Assembly: GCA_961205875.1 (NCBI GenBank)
Contig: OY540822.1
Coordinates: forward strand, 8,868,501-8,932,500
DNA length: 64,000 bases
From: Sialis fuliginosa
Taxonomy: Eukaryota; Arthropoda; Insecta; Megaloptera; Sialidae
Reading direction: 5' to 3'
Below are positions 13,096 to 27,500 of the stretch, piece by piece. The stretch's first letter is position 1; every line of letters begins with the position of its first letter. Made by a program: the position numbers and the translations under genes. Below the pieces are notes generated by a model that was not told where the DNA came from, searched no databases, and saw only the letters and a program-made list of their open reading frames with translations.

Positions 13096-15769
13096 TTTTA
13101 CTTCCATGTTCTGATGGAGTATTGTAATACCATCGAAAAATCGTGTCCGAGATAATAACAGATTCTGATTGTACTAACTTCAAAACTTAAAGAAAAGTTA
13201 ATTTCCGCATGGCGGCTGTGCGTGTGTCTGTGTGTCTGGATGTAGAATTTTCTTTCGTTCACGATAACTAGTGTAAAAATGCACCGATCTGAATTATTTT
13301 TGCGGAAAATGTTTGTTTCAGTGAGTACTCCAGATCTATTGATTTTGGTGCTAATCGGATTAGGGGTTTTGGAAATATTCCAAATTTTGTAAATTTTATC
13401 GTCTAAAAAATGAACATTTCGAGTTTATCTCAATAATTTTGATAAGACTTGGTACATTTCTAGGACATTTATTATTTGTACGTACCTAAACAGCTATTGA
13501 AGGGGTGAAAACAATCCCCAAAATTTGAATTTTAAATACTGATTAATACGTCTACTAATTCATGTTGCCTTGGAAATAAATGCAACTAAATTCAAATTGT
13601 CAATTTAGTTATTCTACGAATGTGCATTATGTTTTTGACTTGGTACATTTGTAGTTTAATTGAAGCTAAGGGACATTTATTTTTTGTACGTGCCAAAAAC
13701 ATCTATTGAAGAGGTGAAAACAGTCCTCAAAATTTGAATTTTATATAATAATTAATACGTCAATATTTCATGTTGCCTTTGAAACAAATGCAACTAAATT
13801 CAAATTGTCAAATTAGTTACTCTACGAATGTGTATTATGTTTGAACATTAGGACATTAGAAAACTAATAGTTGTAATACAAAGCTGAGTTTTATTTCTAA
13901 CAAATCCCATTGAAATTTTTCATATATTAAAAATTATTTAAAAGGATATTAAATAACATGGAAGTCATGTATAGTTCTCCGTACCGATATTTTCATTGCT
14001 GTTTATATTATTTTTATTTATGTATATGAAATTTTTCCATGCACGTTTGAATTTTCCCAATAACTCTTCACCGATCTCGAGTTACTAACGACATAACATA
14101 TTAATTTTTCCTCTCATTTTTGCTCTTGGAATTCATATAATATTCATTGTTTTGATTTGATGTGATGTCACGAAGCTTGTGACTCCCCCCCCCTATTTCA
14201 AATTTTGTAGACCCCCTTCCCCCTTTAAAGTGTGACGTAATTTAAAAATGACCTGTAATAATTAATTTTTTTAACCCACTATAAGTGACCCCACGCTGTT
14301 TTCGAATTCAATTTCTTATTTTTTTACAATTTTTTGAAACAAATTTGAATAATAAAGCATCGTTTTTATAAAATATCTTGTACTTTATTTTTCCCTAAAA
14401 TGCTCCCTTTATTCTTCAAAATAAAATCATGTAAAAAACAATATACCCACCAGAAAGAAATATCTTTATAGATTCAAACGCCGTTTGAATTTTTGAGAAA
14501 TCTCTCGAAAAATAACGAAAATAGCGCAATTTTTGTAAAAAAAACCTAATTTTTATTATTTTTATTTTCGCGGATTTTTTTAACATATTCAAAATAAAAA
14601 TTTCAAGTAAATTCCTACACACATTTAAAAAGAAAGGTTTAAAATTCACTCCCAATTTTTCTTGAGCCATTTGGAGGATTCTGGTAATTTCTGCTGCCCT
14701 TCAAATTCGCTGGGTTCTAATTATCATTCTCGGGTGTGCTATTATAGAGGGTTAAATTCGAAATCGAAATAAAATTATATAATTTGGTCCTACAGGATGT
14801 TTTTAAGTCAGAAATTAAAATAATATTGCCTATTTTCTTTTTTGGTGACCTGAGGACCCAAAATATTCAAAATGCGGCCCATAATTATATTGAACTATTT
14901 CAAGACAAAATTTATTTTATGTTTACTTTGATAAGAAGAAATTATATTTAAAAAAATCTTTCGTAATTGATGTTGACAGTTTTTATTTTATTTATTGTGT
15001 TAATGTATATTACTTCATTAATTAATAGTTGTGGAAATTTTATGGAAACATAAAAAGAACAATATGTTAATATTCTAACCTTTCTATTTGAATCGTTCAT
15101 ATTTAGAAATATCGGTATGGAGAACCATACATGACTTCCATGTTCTTTAATATATTTTTAAATCATTTTTTATTATATGAAAAAATTGTATGGGATTTGT
15201 CAAAAATAAAACTCACCTTTGTATTGTAAAAATCAGTTTTCTAATGTCCTAATGTCAAAAACATAATGCATATTCGTAGAATAACTAATTTGATAATTTG
15301 AATTTAGTTGCATTTGTTTCCAAGGCAACATGAATTAGTAGACGTATTAATTAGTATTTAAAATTCAAATTTTGAGGGCTTTTTTCACCCCTTCAATAGC
15401 TGTTTAGGTACGTACAAATAATAAATGTCCTACAAATGTACCAAGTATTATCAAAATTAGTAAGATAATACTCGCAACGTTAGTTTTTTAGACGAGTTAC
15501 AAAATTTCGAATATTTCCAAAACCCCTAATCCGATTAGCACCAAAATCAATAGATCTGGAGTACTCACTGAAACAAACATTTTCCCCAAAAATAATTCAG
15601 ATCGGTGAACGAAAGAAAATTCTACATCCAGACACACAGACACACGAACAGCCGCCATGCGGAAATCAAATTTTGAAGGTAGTACAATCAGAATCTGCTC
15701 TTATCTCACACCGCGATTTTTCGACGGTATTACAATACTTCCATTTCGTTTAGTACATGGAAGTAAAAA
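13096..15769. mobile_element. Large foldback element, family D
   Basis: Arms of about 900 bp (13096-13995) and 660 bp (15110-15769) are inverted copies, both ending in TTTTTACTTCCATG or its complement. The left arm also has a tandem duplication of about 200 bp (13441-13640 and 13641-13850). The spacer is AT-rich with no reading frame. Confidence 0.8.
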
Positions 15770-16770
15770 TGGCTTCCTTGGGCGTTCAAACTTGAAAATA
15801 AATATATTTTTTATGTTCTATACCGAAATCGGAAAAATGGGTCACTAATGGAATCAACACTGTCTGTCTGTCTGTCACGACCTTCTAACTACTGAACTGT
15901 TTGACATAGAAAGCTGAGATTTCGCATAATTATAGTAAATAATTGACCTTGTGTTATAAAAAATAAAAATAAATCAGTTTTTGTCGTTTTTGAGGGGGCA
16001 AATGGGTTACGAAAAAAAGATGACAATTCAAGGAATATAAATATAATATATAAATATACAGGGTCCTCCTTTCCTAGCGCACTTCCCGTAGGAGATAGAA
16101 AAAAAAGTTTAATACGTAAAATTATTTTCAACACTGCAGGATGTTCCATTTTTGCGCTATAACAAAAACAAATTTTTTTTCAAATGGAACACCCTGTAAC
16201 GTTTTAAGTCTTCCGATGTCATTTTTCAACCTCTACATTAACGTCTGTTCATTTTTTGATTTAGTGATTATTTATTTTTTTCTCGACCTTAAAAAACCTT
16301 AAAAAATCGTAGCGACCTCGTTTTTTTGAAGCGATGAATTTTTTTAGCAATAATGGTAGCCCTGGTAAAGATTAACATTTTGATAATAAACAATTTGAAT
16401 TTAGTTCATAAAAAATGCTAAAATTTGCAATCTTCAAAATGATAAAACTATTTTTTTCAAATGTGACTACCCTTTTTTTATTTCACTATTCGATGTTTTT
16501 TTTTCTCCTTTTCAATTTGTATGGGGGGAAGTCCTATATCTAAACCCCATAGTTTCTGATATTCAATATTTTTCACATTACATTTTTATGCACCGAAGTA
16601 GACCATGCTGATGCAAAACAAAAATTGATCTTTTCAATCTTCTACGGAATATGTAATGTAAAAAACTAAAATTATTTAAAATTATGAAGTACATTGTTGT
16701 TACCTTTTCGATAGTATTTAAACATATATAAATTGCATTTTCTGTATTCTTATGTTATCAATTCAAAATA

Positions 16771-17097
16771 AAGGGCATAGGGGGATAAGCATATGAAAAT
16801 TGCCCCCGAAAAATATTGGATTGAAAAAAAAACGTGACAATCAAAAAAACACTTTACTTTAATTTTTTTTTGAGAAGCTTCTATAGGCCTCTGAAACATA
16901 TAAATTTTTTACCAAAATCGGTTTATCCAGTTAGAAGAAAAAATAATTTTTTGTTCACGTTTTTTTTTATTTTCCGAAAACCAGTTGAGGTTCGGAGCTG
17001 AAATTTTCAGGATCTTAGTATTTTTATAGTATCAACATATCCTGATCAATCCAATATTTTTCGGAGGCAATTTTCATATGCTTATCCCTATGCCCTT
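16771..17097. mobile_element. Inverted-repeat element
   Basis: Terminal repeats of about 50 bp start AAGGGCATAGGG and end ATCCCTATGCCCTT. The target duplication is unclear. Confidence 0.75.
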
Positions 17098-18497
17098 AAT
17101 CGAATAAATTGAAAAAAACTGTACGGTACGAGACACTAGTACACTATACAAATTTTATTTAGGTAAGTGGGTTTCACTTGGAAAGAAATTAATTTTTTAT
17201 ATCAATTATAAAAAATAAATTTAAAATTCAATTCATGTAGATTGGTTAAAGAATTATAAAGGACATAAATATATGTAAATAATTTTATTGTTAACTAACT
17301 TAGACCCATTCTATTATATGTTGTTAAAATGGCACTGTAATTTTCGAATTAACGTTTTATCCTAGCAATAATGCACACGAAGTAGGGTAACTCAAAAGGA
17401 GACAGCACTATTATATAAATACTGTTGTATCAATTCATATCTTCACTTCAATATACAGAGCTAGTTAGATAGACATGCATACCTATTAATACGATAAAAT
17501 ATATCTCAATAATTAAATATAGGTTTGTATTTGATTTAATATTAAATTTGTATTAGTGTAAAGGTGTTATCTATTTTTTTATCCAAATTATTTGACAAAA
17601 AATGTGAAAAAATGATAAGATGATTTTTTAAAATTTTAAGTGGTTGTTTGTTAGTTTTATATTTAATACCATTTGATTCTTTGATCAGATTTAAAGTGTT
17701 TGGAATATTTAAAACAAGTTTTGCTTTAAAAATGAGTGCATATTAAGGAATTTTTAGGTGTTTGTTTGGTATAAAAATAAATAGTTTTTTGTGTTACTTT
17801 TTAAGTTCTGTTTTTATTTTCGAATTTACTGTATATTTATATCCAATAGCACAGTAAATTATTGATTATTTAAAATTAATTAAATTTTTATTTAACCTTA
17901 CGTGTATTTTTTATTTATTTTTTTTATTTTGTACATAACTTAAAAAAAACATATAAAATAAATATGACAACTGCAAATTTATATTACACGTACCCTGTAA
18001 ATTCAAGATATAACATTTATCAACTTCGAAAATCAATATTATTATTATATTTACTTATACAGTTAACTTTTTGACTTTTGTGCATTTATAATAATTATAT
18101 TTAAACATTTTGTGAATGAACTATTTTTAAAATTTAGGAATGTTTGGTTACTCCTTTATATTTATTAAAATTGGGAAAAAATGCATTCATTTTGGGTGAA
18201 CTAAAGCGCGTGTTCAAACGTTTTCATGTTAAAACGAATCATGAATTAAAATATCATTGCTTATATTAATTCAATTAGTGAAATTTTGTCTGTTTAATAG
18301 TGCTGTTTATATTTCAAACAAAATGGTATTAGTACGTATTAATAACAGGTGTTTTTATTATGTTTTTAGTGTTTTCAAAATAACTAAATAAATAAATATA
18401 TATTAAATTACTATACTCATTTATAATCGATGAATATGTTGTAATTGTGTTTTTATTTTATTTTTAGAACACCGTTGTTTTCTTCTCCGAAGGAAAA

Positions 18498-18539
18498 ATG
18501 TCAATCCAGTATAATTCAAGATATACCCAAAACCAAACT
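18498..18539 (+). CDS. SLC36 transporter coding exon 1 (N-terminus)
   Basis: The exon encodes MSIQYNSRYTQNQT and ends at a strong GTAAGT donor in phase 0. A good acceptor (T-rich, AG at 18466-18467) precedes it, so the exon probably starts at 18468 with about 30 bases of 5' UTR and an upstream non-coding exon not located here. Both phase 0 and a second frame are open across the exon. Phase 0 is chosen because it joins the next exon in frame. If this exon is not used, translation could start at the internal Met of exon 2. Confidence 0.55.
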
Positions 18540-21500
18540 GTAAGTTATACATTTTTTAATGTTTTTTTAACATGTGGAGAAATTGTTTATTACAAAATAA
18601 TTATATGCCCATTTTATTGTCTTTTAATGCAATTAATAAATATATGAGTCATTGTGTTTATAGTATAGTTATATATATGCATGGGCGTCCGCGTTGGGGG
18701 GAGAAATGTATTACACTTGTCAATTTTTTCACCAATTTTATTTTCTTATAATTGTGCTAATTCAGATGATTTTGTGAGTCTTATAGACTCGATTTAAGGC
18801 GATTTGAATATTTGAAGGAAGGTAGAATGAGTCATTTAAATAAAAAGTGATTTAAATAAATATGCCTTTATACAAAGTGCAACAGTTTTTTTTATATCGG
18901 CAATTTTAATAAATTTTTGAAAAACCCCAGATTTATACATGTAAATCACAAAAGTTCAAAATATATTTTTTAAACATGATTTTTATATTACTTAAATGTT
19001 TATGCTACACTACCAGATCAAAATAAAATTTATGAATAACAAAAACAAATAATGGCTGCAGTTTAACATTTAAAAACTTATAAAACTTTGATAAAATTAT
19101 TTTATAAAACCTAGTACACTTACAGATGTTCAGATGGTTTTAAAAACTGCTCTATTTTATACCCTTTCGAAAAACCTACTATAATACCTACATGAATTGG
19201 CTATTTTTGTTGAAAAAACTTACATTTATCCCAGAATAAGTAAGATTTTTACATTTTTCCAGTGAGTCGAATTAATTTAATTAATTTAATTTAATTAATT
19301 ATTAATTTTACCTTCAGGGGTGAATTTCGAAAAATTCTTTCTCAGTAAATATAATAAAATGTCATTTTTCAAAAATTTTCATATGCTATTCTAAATAAGT
19401 CATTAAAAACGTGATGCGATACTCCTCAAACATTTTTTTATACATTTTTTATAACATCTACTCCTGTGCAAGGGATGACCCTGTCCATTGACAATGAGTA
19501 TAAAAAAATTATTGAAAAGTATCACATTTTTAATGACTTATTTAGAATAGCGTACTACGATCGAATCACTGTAAAAATGTAAAAATGTTACTTATTCTGG
19601 GATAAATGTAAGTTTTTTTAACAAAAATAGCCAATTCATGTAGGTATTATGGTAGGTTTTTCGAAAGGGTATAAAACAGAGCAGTTTTTAAAACTATCTG
19701 AACATCTGTAAGTGTTAATTTATAAAATAATTTTTTAAAGAAATAATTTTATCAACGTTTTATATGTTTTTAAATGTTAAACTGCAGCCATTTTTTGTTT
19801 TTGTTATTCATAAATTTTATTTTGATCTGGTAGTGTAGCAAAAACATTTAAGTAATATAAAAATCATGTTTAAAAAATATAGGCTCTTTAACTTTTGAAC
19901 TTTTGCGATTAATATGTATAAATCTGGGTTTTTTTCAAAAATTTACTAAATTTGCCGATATAAAAAAAACTGTTGCACTTTGTATATAGATATATTTGCT
20001 TAAATCATTTCCAAATGACTCATTCTACCTCCCTTCAAAATATTCGTATCGCCGAACAAAATAACCTGTATAATTTCTTTGTTGGTATTACTAATTAAGT
20101 CAACGAAAATGTTGGAAAAAATAGTAAATAAGTAATGTGGGAAATTTAATATGGAAATTTTTATTTGTGATGAAAAAAATCTAGAGATACTCCAGTTAGA
20201 GTAATGACAGCGTCGCCATTTTTAAACAAACCGGCGGTGAGGCGATTTATTCAAAATTCATTTATGTATTATTTTTAGTAAGCAAAAAAATGGACATAAT
20301 GAATTATATTGATTGATAATATCAGAAATAAATTAGTGCTTCCTCATGCTAAGTTCACCAAAGGTAGTTAATTATTTAACAATTTAAATAAAACACGATA
20401 AAGTGATCAGATAAATTACCTGGCATTGGTTAACCATTTTATTTTTATACAATTTTATATAAAAATGTTTGTGACAAGGATTCAGGAGACAGACGGACAG
20501 ACAGACAGACACAGAACGTTAAGTGTTTGTCTTGACTTGAAACGGAAAGATCAATTTAAAATTTTGAAATCGGATCTTTAGGTTATTTGACGTCACATAT
20601 CTAATAGTTCTCGTCAAACCCTTTTCATTTTATACCCATGTTAAGGGGGTTGTGAAGAAAAAGATAATCCACCATATTGGTTTTAGAACAAAATTAGATA
20701 TACTATATTGCATTGTTAATATTTGACCTTAACATACTAACTAATAGGGCAAGTTAATATATGTAAATGTTGTAAAAATACAGCTGAGTGAAATTTGGCT
20801 ACAACAATCAATCAGAAATCGATTCGGACTGTCAGAACTGTTACTTAACCTAGATTATTTTTCTAATTAAAATGTCCCCTTCTTGCGGACGCCCCTGTAT
20901 ATATGCATAGTGTTGAAACTTCAGTTAATATTTGTTTAAATTAGTGTGTAAACAATTGACGAGAAAAAAATCAGGGAACTGTAAATAAAAACAAAACAAC
21001 AAATGTATTAAGTTAACCAACCTAGACCCACGCTAATACGCTTGAGTCATTTTTAATAATCTAAGTTAACATTGGTACGTAGATAGTAATTTATTTGCTA
21101 AGTAGATTCACTCCGAGTTTTAAGTTTAATCGTGAAAATGAAATATCATCAGGTCAAATGTGTATTTAACAGACGTGTTTTTTTTAATAAGAGTGCCTCG
21201 TTTCTTATTATATTAATAGTTGTAACGATCGTTGTAATTATTATTTATGATACTTGTAGGTTTAGGATATTTTTGTTTGCTGTTATAAATTTACTTCAAA
21301 AAAGGATGAGGTTTCAATTCGGTTGTATATATTTTTTAATGTTCGGATATAACTAGAGATTGGAAAAATACAAGTCTTGAGGCTTCCGCGGTGATCTTGA
21401 TATGGATCTTGGTTTCTGGGTGTAAGCCGCGTCGGACCAACGTTTCGTCACACATTGCAGTGGACGTCTTCAGGGCTCTTCTAAAAGTGAGAAGAGCCCT

Positions 21501-24500
21501 GAAGATGTCCACTGCAATGTGTGATGAAACGTTGGCCGATAACACGACCAAACCGACGTGGCTATTGGAAAAATAGTTATTTGCCTATTGCATGCAAAAG
21601 GTCTTACGCTTTCTTTTATTAAAAATTGACTTAAAATCCCAACAAAATCTGTTAAACAGTTTTCGTGTCAAGTCAAAATAAACAAAGACAGACAAATTTA
21701 AAAAAAATATCTTTCAAATTAAGCCTACAGAATTATACCTATTAATTTTACCTTCAGAGGTGAATTTCGAAAAATTATTTCTCAGTAAATATAATAAAAT
21801 GTCATTTTTCAAAAATTTTCAGTATTACTATAATTAAACGTTACTAAGGCTATGTTCCGATATACACTGCGAGCACTGTGACTTCTGACGTCACTCCACT
21901 TTACTAGATTGTCGTTCCGTTTTAGATTTTGTACTGGAAACGATGGTGAATTTTCTATAACGGAATACTTTGCAGTTAATGTACACCGCCATTTTGAAAC
22001 TAATGTCAAAATAAAGACCAGATATATTTATAGCGATGAAGTGGCCAGATTCATAGTATTTCTATGCAGGACATCACTTTTAATATCCTCTGATCATATA
22101 AATAAATAAATAATTCAAATATTATTTTCAATAATGAAAATAATAGCAATTCAAAAAATTTATATTGTTGCGTCAATTTGCTTAACTATATTAGTGCATT
22201 TCAATTAAGGCTAAATTATTTATTCTTATTTATACTTACTCTTGATTATATATAACATAAATGTTATCAATTCATCTTCAAATAACCTGATAATAAAAAA
22301 TACATCCAAAGTTAACCTTAAATGCATTTGCTTCTGTCAATTGCTTTCAAATTTTGATCACGTGATCGGAGTACTGTGACCGCCGCATATATTTAGCACC
22401 AGCTCTGGCAGTAGTAAAATGGCGGCGATCAATGACGTCATTAATATTGCTAGGATACTGTAACAGAGCACTGGAAGCCATAATGGAATGCAAAATCCAG
22501 TAACTGTCACCACTGGCCAGTACTCACAGTGTATATCGGAACATAGCCTAAATTAAAGACAACAAATATTTAGTAATATCTCCTGCTAAATGTCCTTCAA
22601 GCTGCCCATGAATTCTGTATACAAACAGTTTGCATGCATTCATAAATCAGAACAAGTTTGTTGGGTTTCACCAGGGTCATTGTAAAAACATTATAGAGCA
22701 AAATACTGACCTTTTTTTAAATTAGTAATAGAAATGCAGTATCAATTGATTTTATTTGACAATTTACATTTGTAACGGTAGATTATAATTTGATTTTTGT
22801 TACTTAATATGCAAATATACAGGTTAACCAGTTTATTGCTATTTTAAATATCCTAGATACTATTTTTGTCATTTTTGGTTTAAAGCAAATTTTGTTTTTC
22901 AAATAAATATCTATATCGGGACTTTCTTATACGTAATCCTGACAGTGAATAGTGTACGTGATTCTTATTTTATTAAAACATATTTCTGACAAACTAATAA
23001 AAGATAGAATAAAATAAATGGGACATAAACTATAGATTTCTTCTCTGCTATAAACCATTTGAATTATAATATTTTTTTTTAATGAATAGAACATAAATGA
23101 TAGATAATAATATTACCTACAATTTTTAACTTGAATATTTTTCTCTTATTCGCACTGTTTTAAAATAATTCGAAAAATTCAAGAATCGACGTCATAAAGT
23201 TAATTTTAAATATAAAATTTCACTCTTCTACGATTTGACGTATTTGAATTACAGCGCTTACAGACCGACAGACAGACACACAGACATCATGGCGAAAATA
23301 GTCAGAATGGATTCAGGGAAGGTCAAAATGGATAGTTCCTTCAAAATCCGGATTTTGAAAAAATCGGCTTAACAATACTTACTTATACTATATGTATATT
23401 TAATATACATGGGTAAAAGAAAGTAAAAAACTCGAATATCGCGACACGAAAAAATTATAGAACAAATTTTAAAAAGCGTTTTAAAGCTGAAAAAATATCC
23501 TACAAAATGGTTACCTTGAAATTTTAGAAAAAAAATTTTACATCCCCGTGGGTAACTTTCAAAATTGCAAAAATATCTATTTTTTTATTAAACTGTGATT
23601 TGGTCACAAAAATAAGTTTAATAACATAAAAATACCCCTAAATTCGAAAAGATGATAAAATTTCCTTCAATTTTCATATCCTATAAGTAAAAAAAGGATC
23701 ATATTTAACCTATCGGCATTACTTTGAAAATGAGCAATTTTTTCGAAAAATAAAAGTGATTCTTTAATTTTTTCCGTGAGTGTAGTTTTAGAAAATAATT
23801 AAACATTTTTTGAATTTTGAATTTACTCGGAAACCATCAGCTTTAGAAAAAACCTTGACCTAAGAAAACTTATTTGTTATTATTATTTTCTTTATTTTTA
23901 TTATTCAATTTATCTCAGCAATATAAGAAAGTAGGATAAACATTATTCAAGACAAAAGTTGATTTTTATTGTAGTACAAGTTAACAATTTCAATTATTAA
24001 AATAGTTTTATCTATAATAAATAATTATAAAACTTATAATGAGGAATGTTAGTTACTATAAAGAATAAATTGTAATACAGGATGATTTACAACTAGTGTA
24101 AAAACATACATCCGGAAATTATTCGTGGAGAAGCTACAAACTACAGCCTTCCAAAAATTTTGCCCAAAATTAGTGTTTATTTAATATCTAGAGGACCCAT
24201 TGTAATACAGTTATTAAATTTGATATCCGGTTTATAATTAATAAGTATTATCGATTGCCAGTATCAAACAATAATAATTTAAACCAGGGGTGTATGGGGC
24301 CAGTGGGCCCGCCGATTTTTATCAAATATTTTTTTGTTCTTTTTTGTTTCCGCCCTGTTGAGTTCTTATAAAAGATTATACGACATAAAATACTTTGCCA
24401 ATTTGTATATTTTTGTGTATTTTGTGTCATATAATTTTCTACACGAACCCGATAAAAATCGGCGGGCCTACTGGCCTCATAAATCCCTAATTTAAATTAT

Positions 24501-27500
24501 TATTATTTGATACATGAAATCGATTAATTATTAACCGGATATCAAATTTCATAACTATATCACAATGGGTTCTCTAGATATTAAATAAACACTAATTTTG
24601 GGCAACATTTTTGGAAGAATTTCCGGATACAAGTTCATATGAAGTTTTTTGGTTAAAATAAGACCCCCGATCTATTGTTAAATTTGTTTACACTAGTTAT
24701 AAATCATCCTGTATATTAATACTTTATTACTTATACAAATATGAATATAAGTAATTACTATTGATAAAAAAGTTGTATAATTGCAAAAAATAAAAATAAA
24801 CAAACAACTTGAACATAATTATGTGCAGTTTACTTCACTACTTAATGTCTTTTTATTTTGACATGTTTTTTCACAAGTTGTAAGTTTTTGATATTATCTA
24901 TTATAATTATTACATTATTATAAACGTATAAACCTTGTCAACAATAAAATGGCTATATTTATTTATTAGCATTCTCATACTAATTCAGTAGAACCTCTTG
25001 AATTTCAAGGCAAAAGCTAAACTGTTCGTACACTATCGAAGTTTCGAAATAGTAATTAAAATGCGAATTATAGAGGCTATCGTGTTCTAGAAGTTAAGTA
25101 CAGAGATTCCCAAACTTTTTTAACTCGCACTGCTCTTTTTGAACTAAGGTTTTCCCATAGCGCCCTTCCTACATAAAAACATGTAATGAACAATAATAAG
25201 TATGACAAGAGTAAAAAAACACGTTCAAATATGCTATATCCAAAACTAAAATTAGGGCTTGTAACTCGGAAACTATAAGTGATATAAAAATTCTAAATAC
25301 ACCAATCAATTCTACACAAAAAGTGCTTTAATTTTTATAAAATTTTAAAGAAATTCCCAATTTTTTAGATTTTTGGGTATATCGCTTAAACCACATAAAA
25401 CTATTAATATTTTTTGTTGTAGTAATACTCACCCCTTCTTTACAAATAATTTATCTCATTTAACCAAATCTGTATCTCTTACTGTTTAGGAAATTCCATG
25501 CATTTCACGCAAAATTGTTTATCACAAGACTATATTTAATAGTTTGGATGTAAAACATAGGTGGTCTGGAACAACCTGTATATAATAAATAGTAAACTAG
25601 TGTCGATGAAGTACAAGTGTACAATGTCCTTTAATAATAAATTAAATCTAACAATATGTATTTTTATTTCACAAAACAATAACATACTGTAGAGTAAGTA
25701 GGAATAAATAATAATACATCAAAAAAAGTAGAAAATCATGTTGACAAGTCATTAGTATATGCACGGTTTTTTTCAAGATCAAAATATTTATTTGTTTTTA
25801 TGATTCCTTCACTTCAAGAATAAGTAGGGGGCGGTGGTATGACAGTACGCCGCGGCATTTTGATTTAAGTACCACGAATGGTACAAATCTTTAATAACTT
25901 CCAATTATTTTTATATGTATAATAAACAAATATATCGATATGGAGAATCATACATGAGTTCCATGTTTTTGAATATATGTTTAAATAATTTTTAATATAT
26001 GTAAAACTTCAATACAAAACTTACCTTTGTATTATAACAAAAACATAATACACATTCATAGAATAACTAATTTGACAATTTGAATTTAGTTACATTTGTT
26101 TCCAATAAGGCAACATGAATTAGTGACGTATTAATTAGTATTTAAAATTCAAATTTTCGCTGTTAAGGCACGTACAAAAAATAAATATCCATTAAGCTCA
26201 ATTGAACTACAAATGTACCAAGTCTTATCAAAATTAGCGAGATAATACGTTCACTTTTTAGACGATAAAAGTTACAAAACTTCGAATATTTCCAAAACCC
26301 CTAATCCGATCAGCACCAAAATTAATAGGTCTGGAGTACTCACTGAGACAAACATTTTCCCCAAAAAATAATTCAGATCGGTGCATTGTTACAGTAGTTA
26401 TCGTGAACAAAAGAAAAATTTACATCCAGATGCACAGCCATGCGGAAAACAACTTTTCTTTACGTTTTGAAGTTAATACAATCAAAATCTGTCATTATCT
26501 CGGATACCATTTTTCAATACTGCCATTTTCTTCGGAACATGGAAGTAAAAATTAACTGGTTAGTTATTGATTTAAAGAAAAAATTACAATAGTAATATTT
26601 TATAATTAATTTTTCCAATTACAATTTAGCATAAATTATTTGATAGTAAAGACAATTTTAATATTTTTTTATAAATTTCAAAGAATTATTTAGGACCACT
26701 AATTTCAGTAATAACCGTTTTAAGCAAAGATAAAACCCCTAATTACATTACTATTTAAATTGGTAGTTTTTAAACTCTTTTTAAAGAAAGTCAATTAAGT
26801 ATTTAATACGCATAAATGTTGCCGAAAATTTCCAAGAAAAGCACGTGGTTTTAAACACATTTAACCGGTTTAAATGCGTGCTGTGCATATATGCAATATT
26901 GGCAGTACAGAAAAAGTTGCAATTTATTTTACTGTCGAATCGTCCAGACCACAAAAAATCAAATAACGAATACAGATATTTGACATTGATGTCCGCCAAT
27001 GTCAAATCGTGTAGATGTTAAAGAACTCGTGTGGTACTTAATTATTTGATTGTTTTATTTTATTTAAAATTTGGGTTTGCAAACAAAACTGGTTACAAAA
27101 AATTAAATCTCATTTAGAATTTTAATATTTTTACTTTCGTATACTATAGTGCAGTGGCTTTTAAACTAGGGTCCGCGAAACTTTTGCGGGGGTCCATGAA
27201 ACATATTTGGCATAAATTAAAAATTACTTTTACATTTCTATTTACGAGTGATTAATTAGTATTTAACGATCTTATTTTAGTGAGTAACTTGTTTCTGTAG
27301 TTAAAAATGAAAAGTGCAGTTGTAAAAGCAAATTTGTGTAGTGCGAAAAATTGAAACAATGTTTAATAAATAAATAAAATAATAAAATGTGTGGAAAAAA
27401 GGTCATTGCAGTTGTAAAAGCAAAAAATGTAAGAAATGTAATGCAAAAAACAAAGGTCATTGCAATTGAAAAGCAAAAATTGTATAAGTATGGAGCAAAA

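Larger units (their letters stand above)
1..17400. other. Gene-free, repeat-rich intergenic region
   Basis: No reading frame here resembles a protein, and none has exon-like features. The region contains copies of dispersed families listed separately (near 400-960, 1014-1197, 1700-2560, 5004-5428, 6051-6223, 7147-7560, 8170-8720, 10205-10501, 10979-11367, 12454-12963, 13096-15769, 16771-17097), with AT-rich sequence between them in which I see nothing. A TATA-like TATATAAAT near 17412 could belong to a transporter promoter, but no donor linked to it was found. Confidence 0.6.

Noticed and set aside
15889..16149. 86-codon minus-strand frame
   Set aside because: It lies over a low-complexity dispersed repeat with TGTTCCATTT-type ends and has no recognisable domain.
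21480..21560. Functional hammerhead ribozyme in family A
   Set aside because: The CTGANGA and GAAAC blocks and a bulged stem II can be drawn, but the expected UH cleavage position after stem III is not present, so no ncRNA feature is called.
21391..21576. Open frames over family A elements (also at 5992-6252 and 21336-21551)
   Set aside because: They run through both inverted halves of the foldback element and show no protein family. They are by-products of the repeat.
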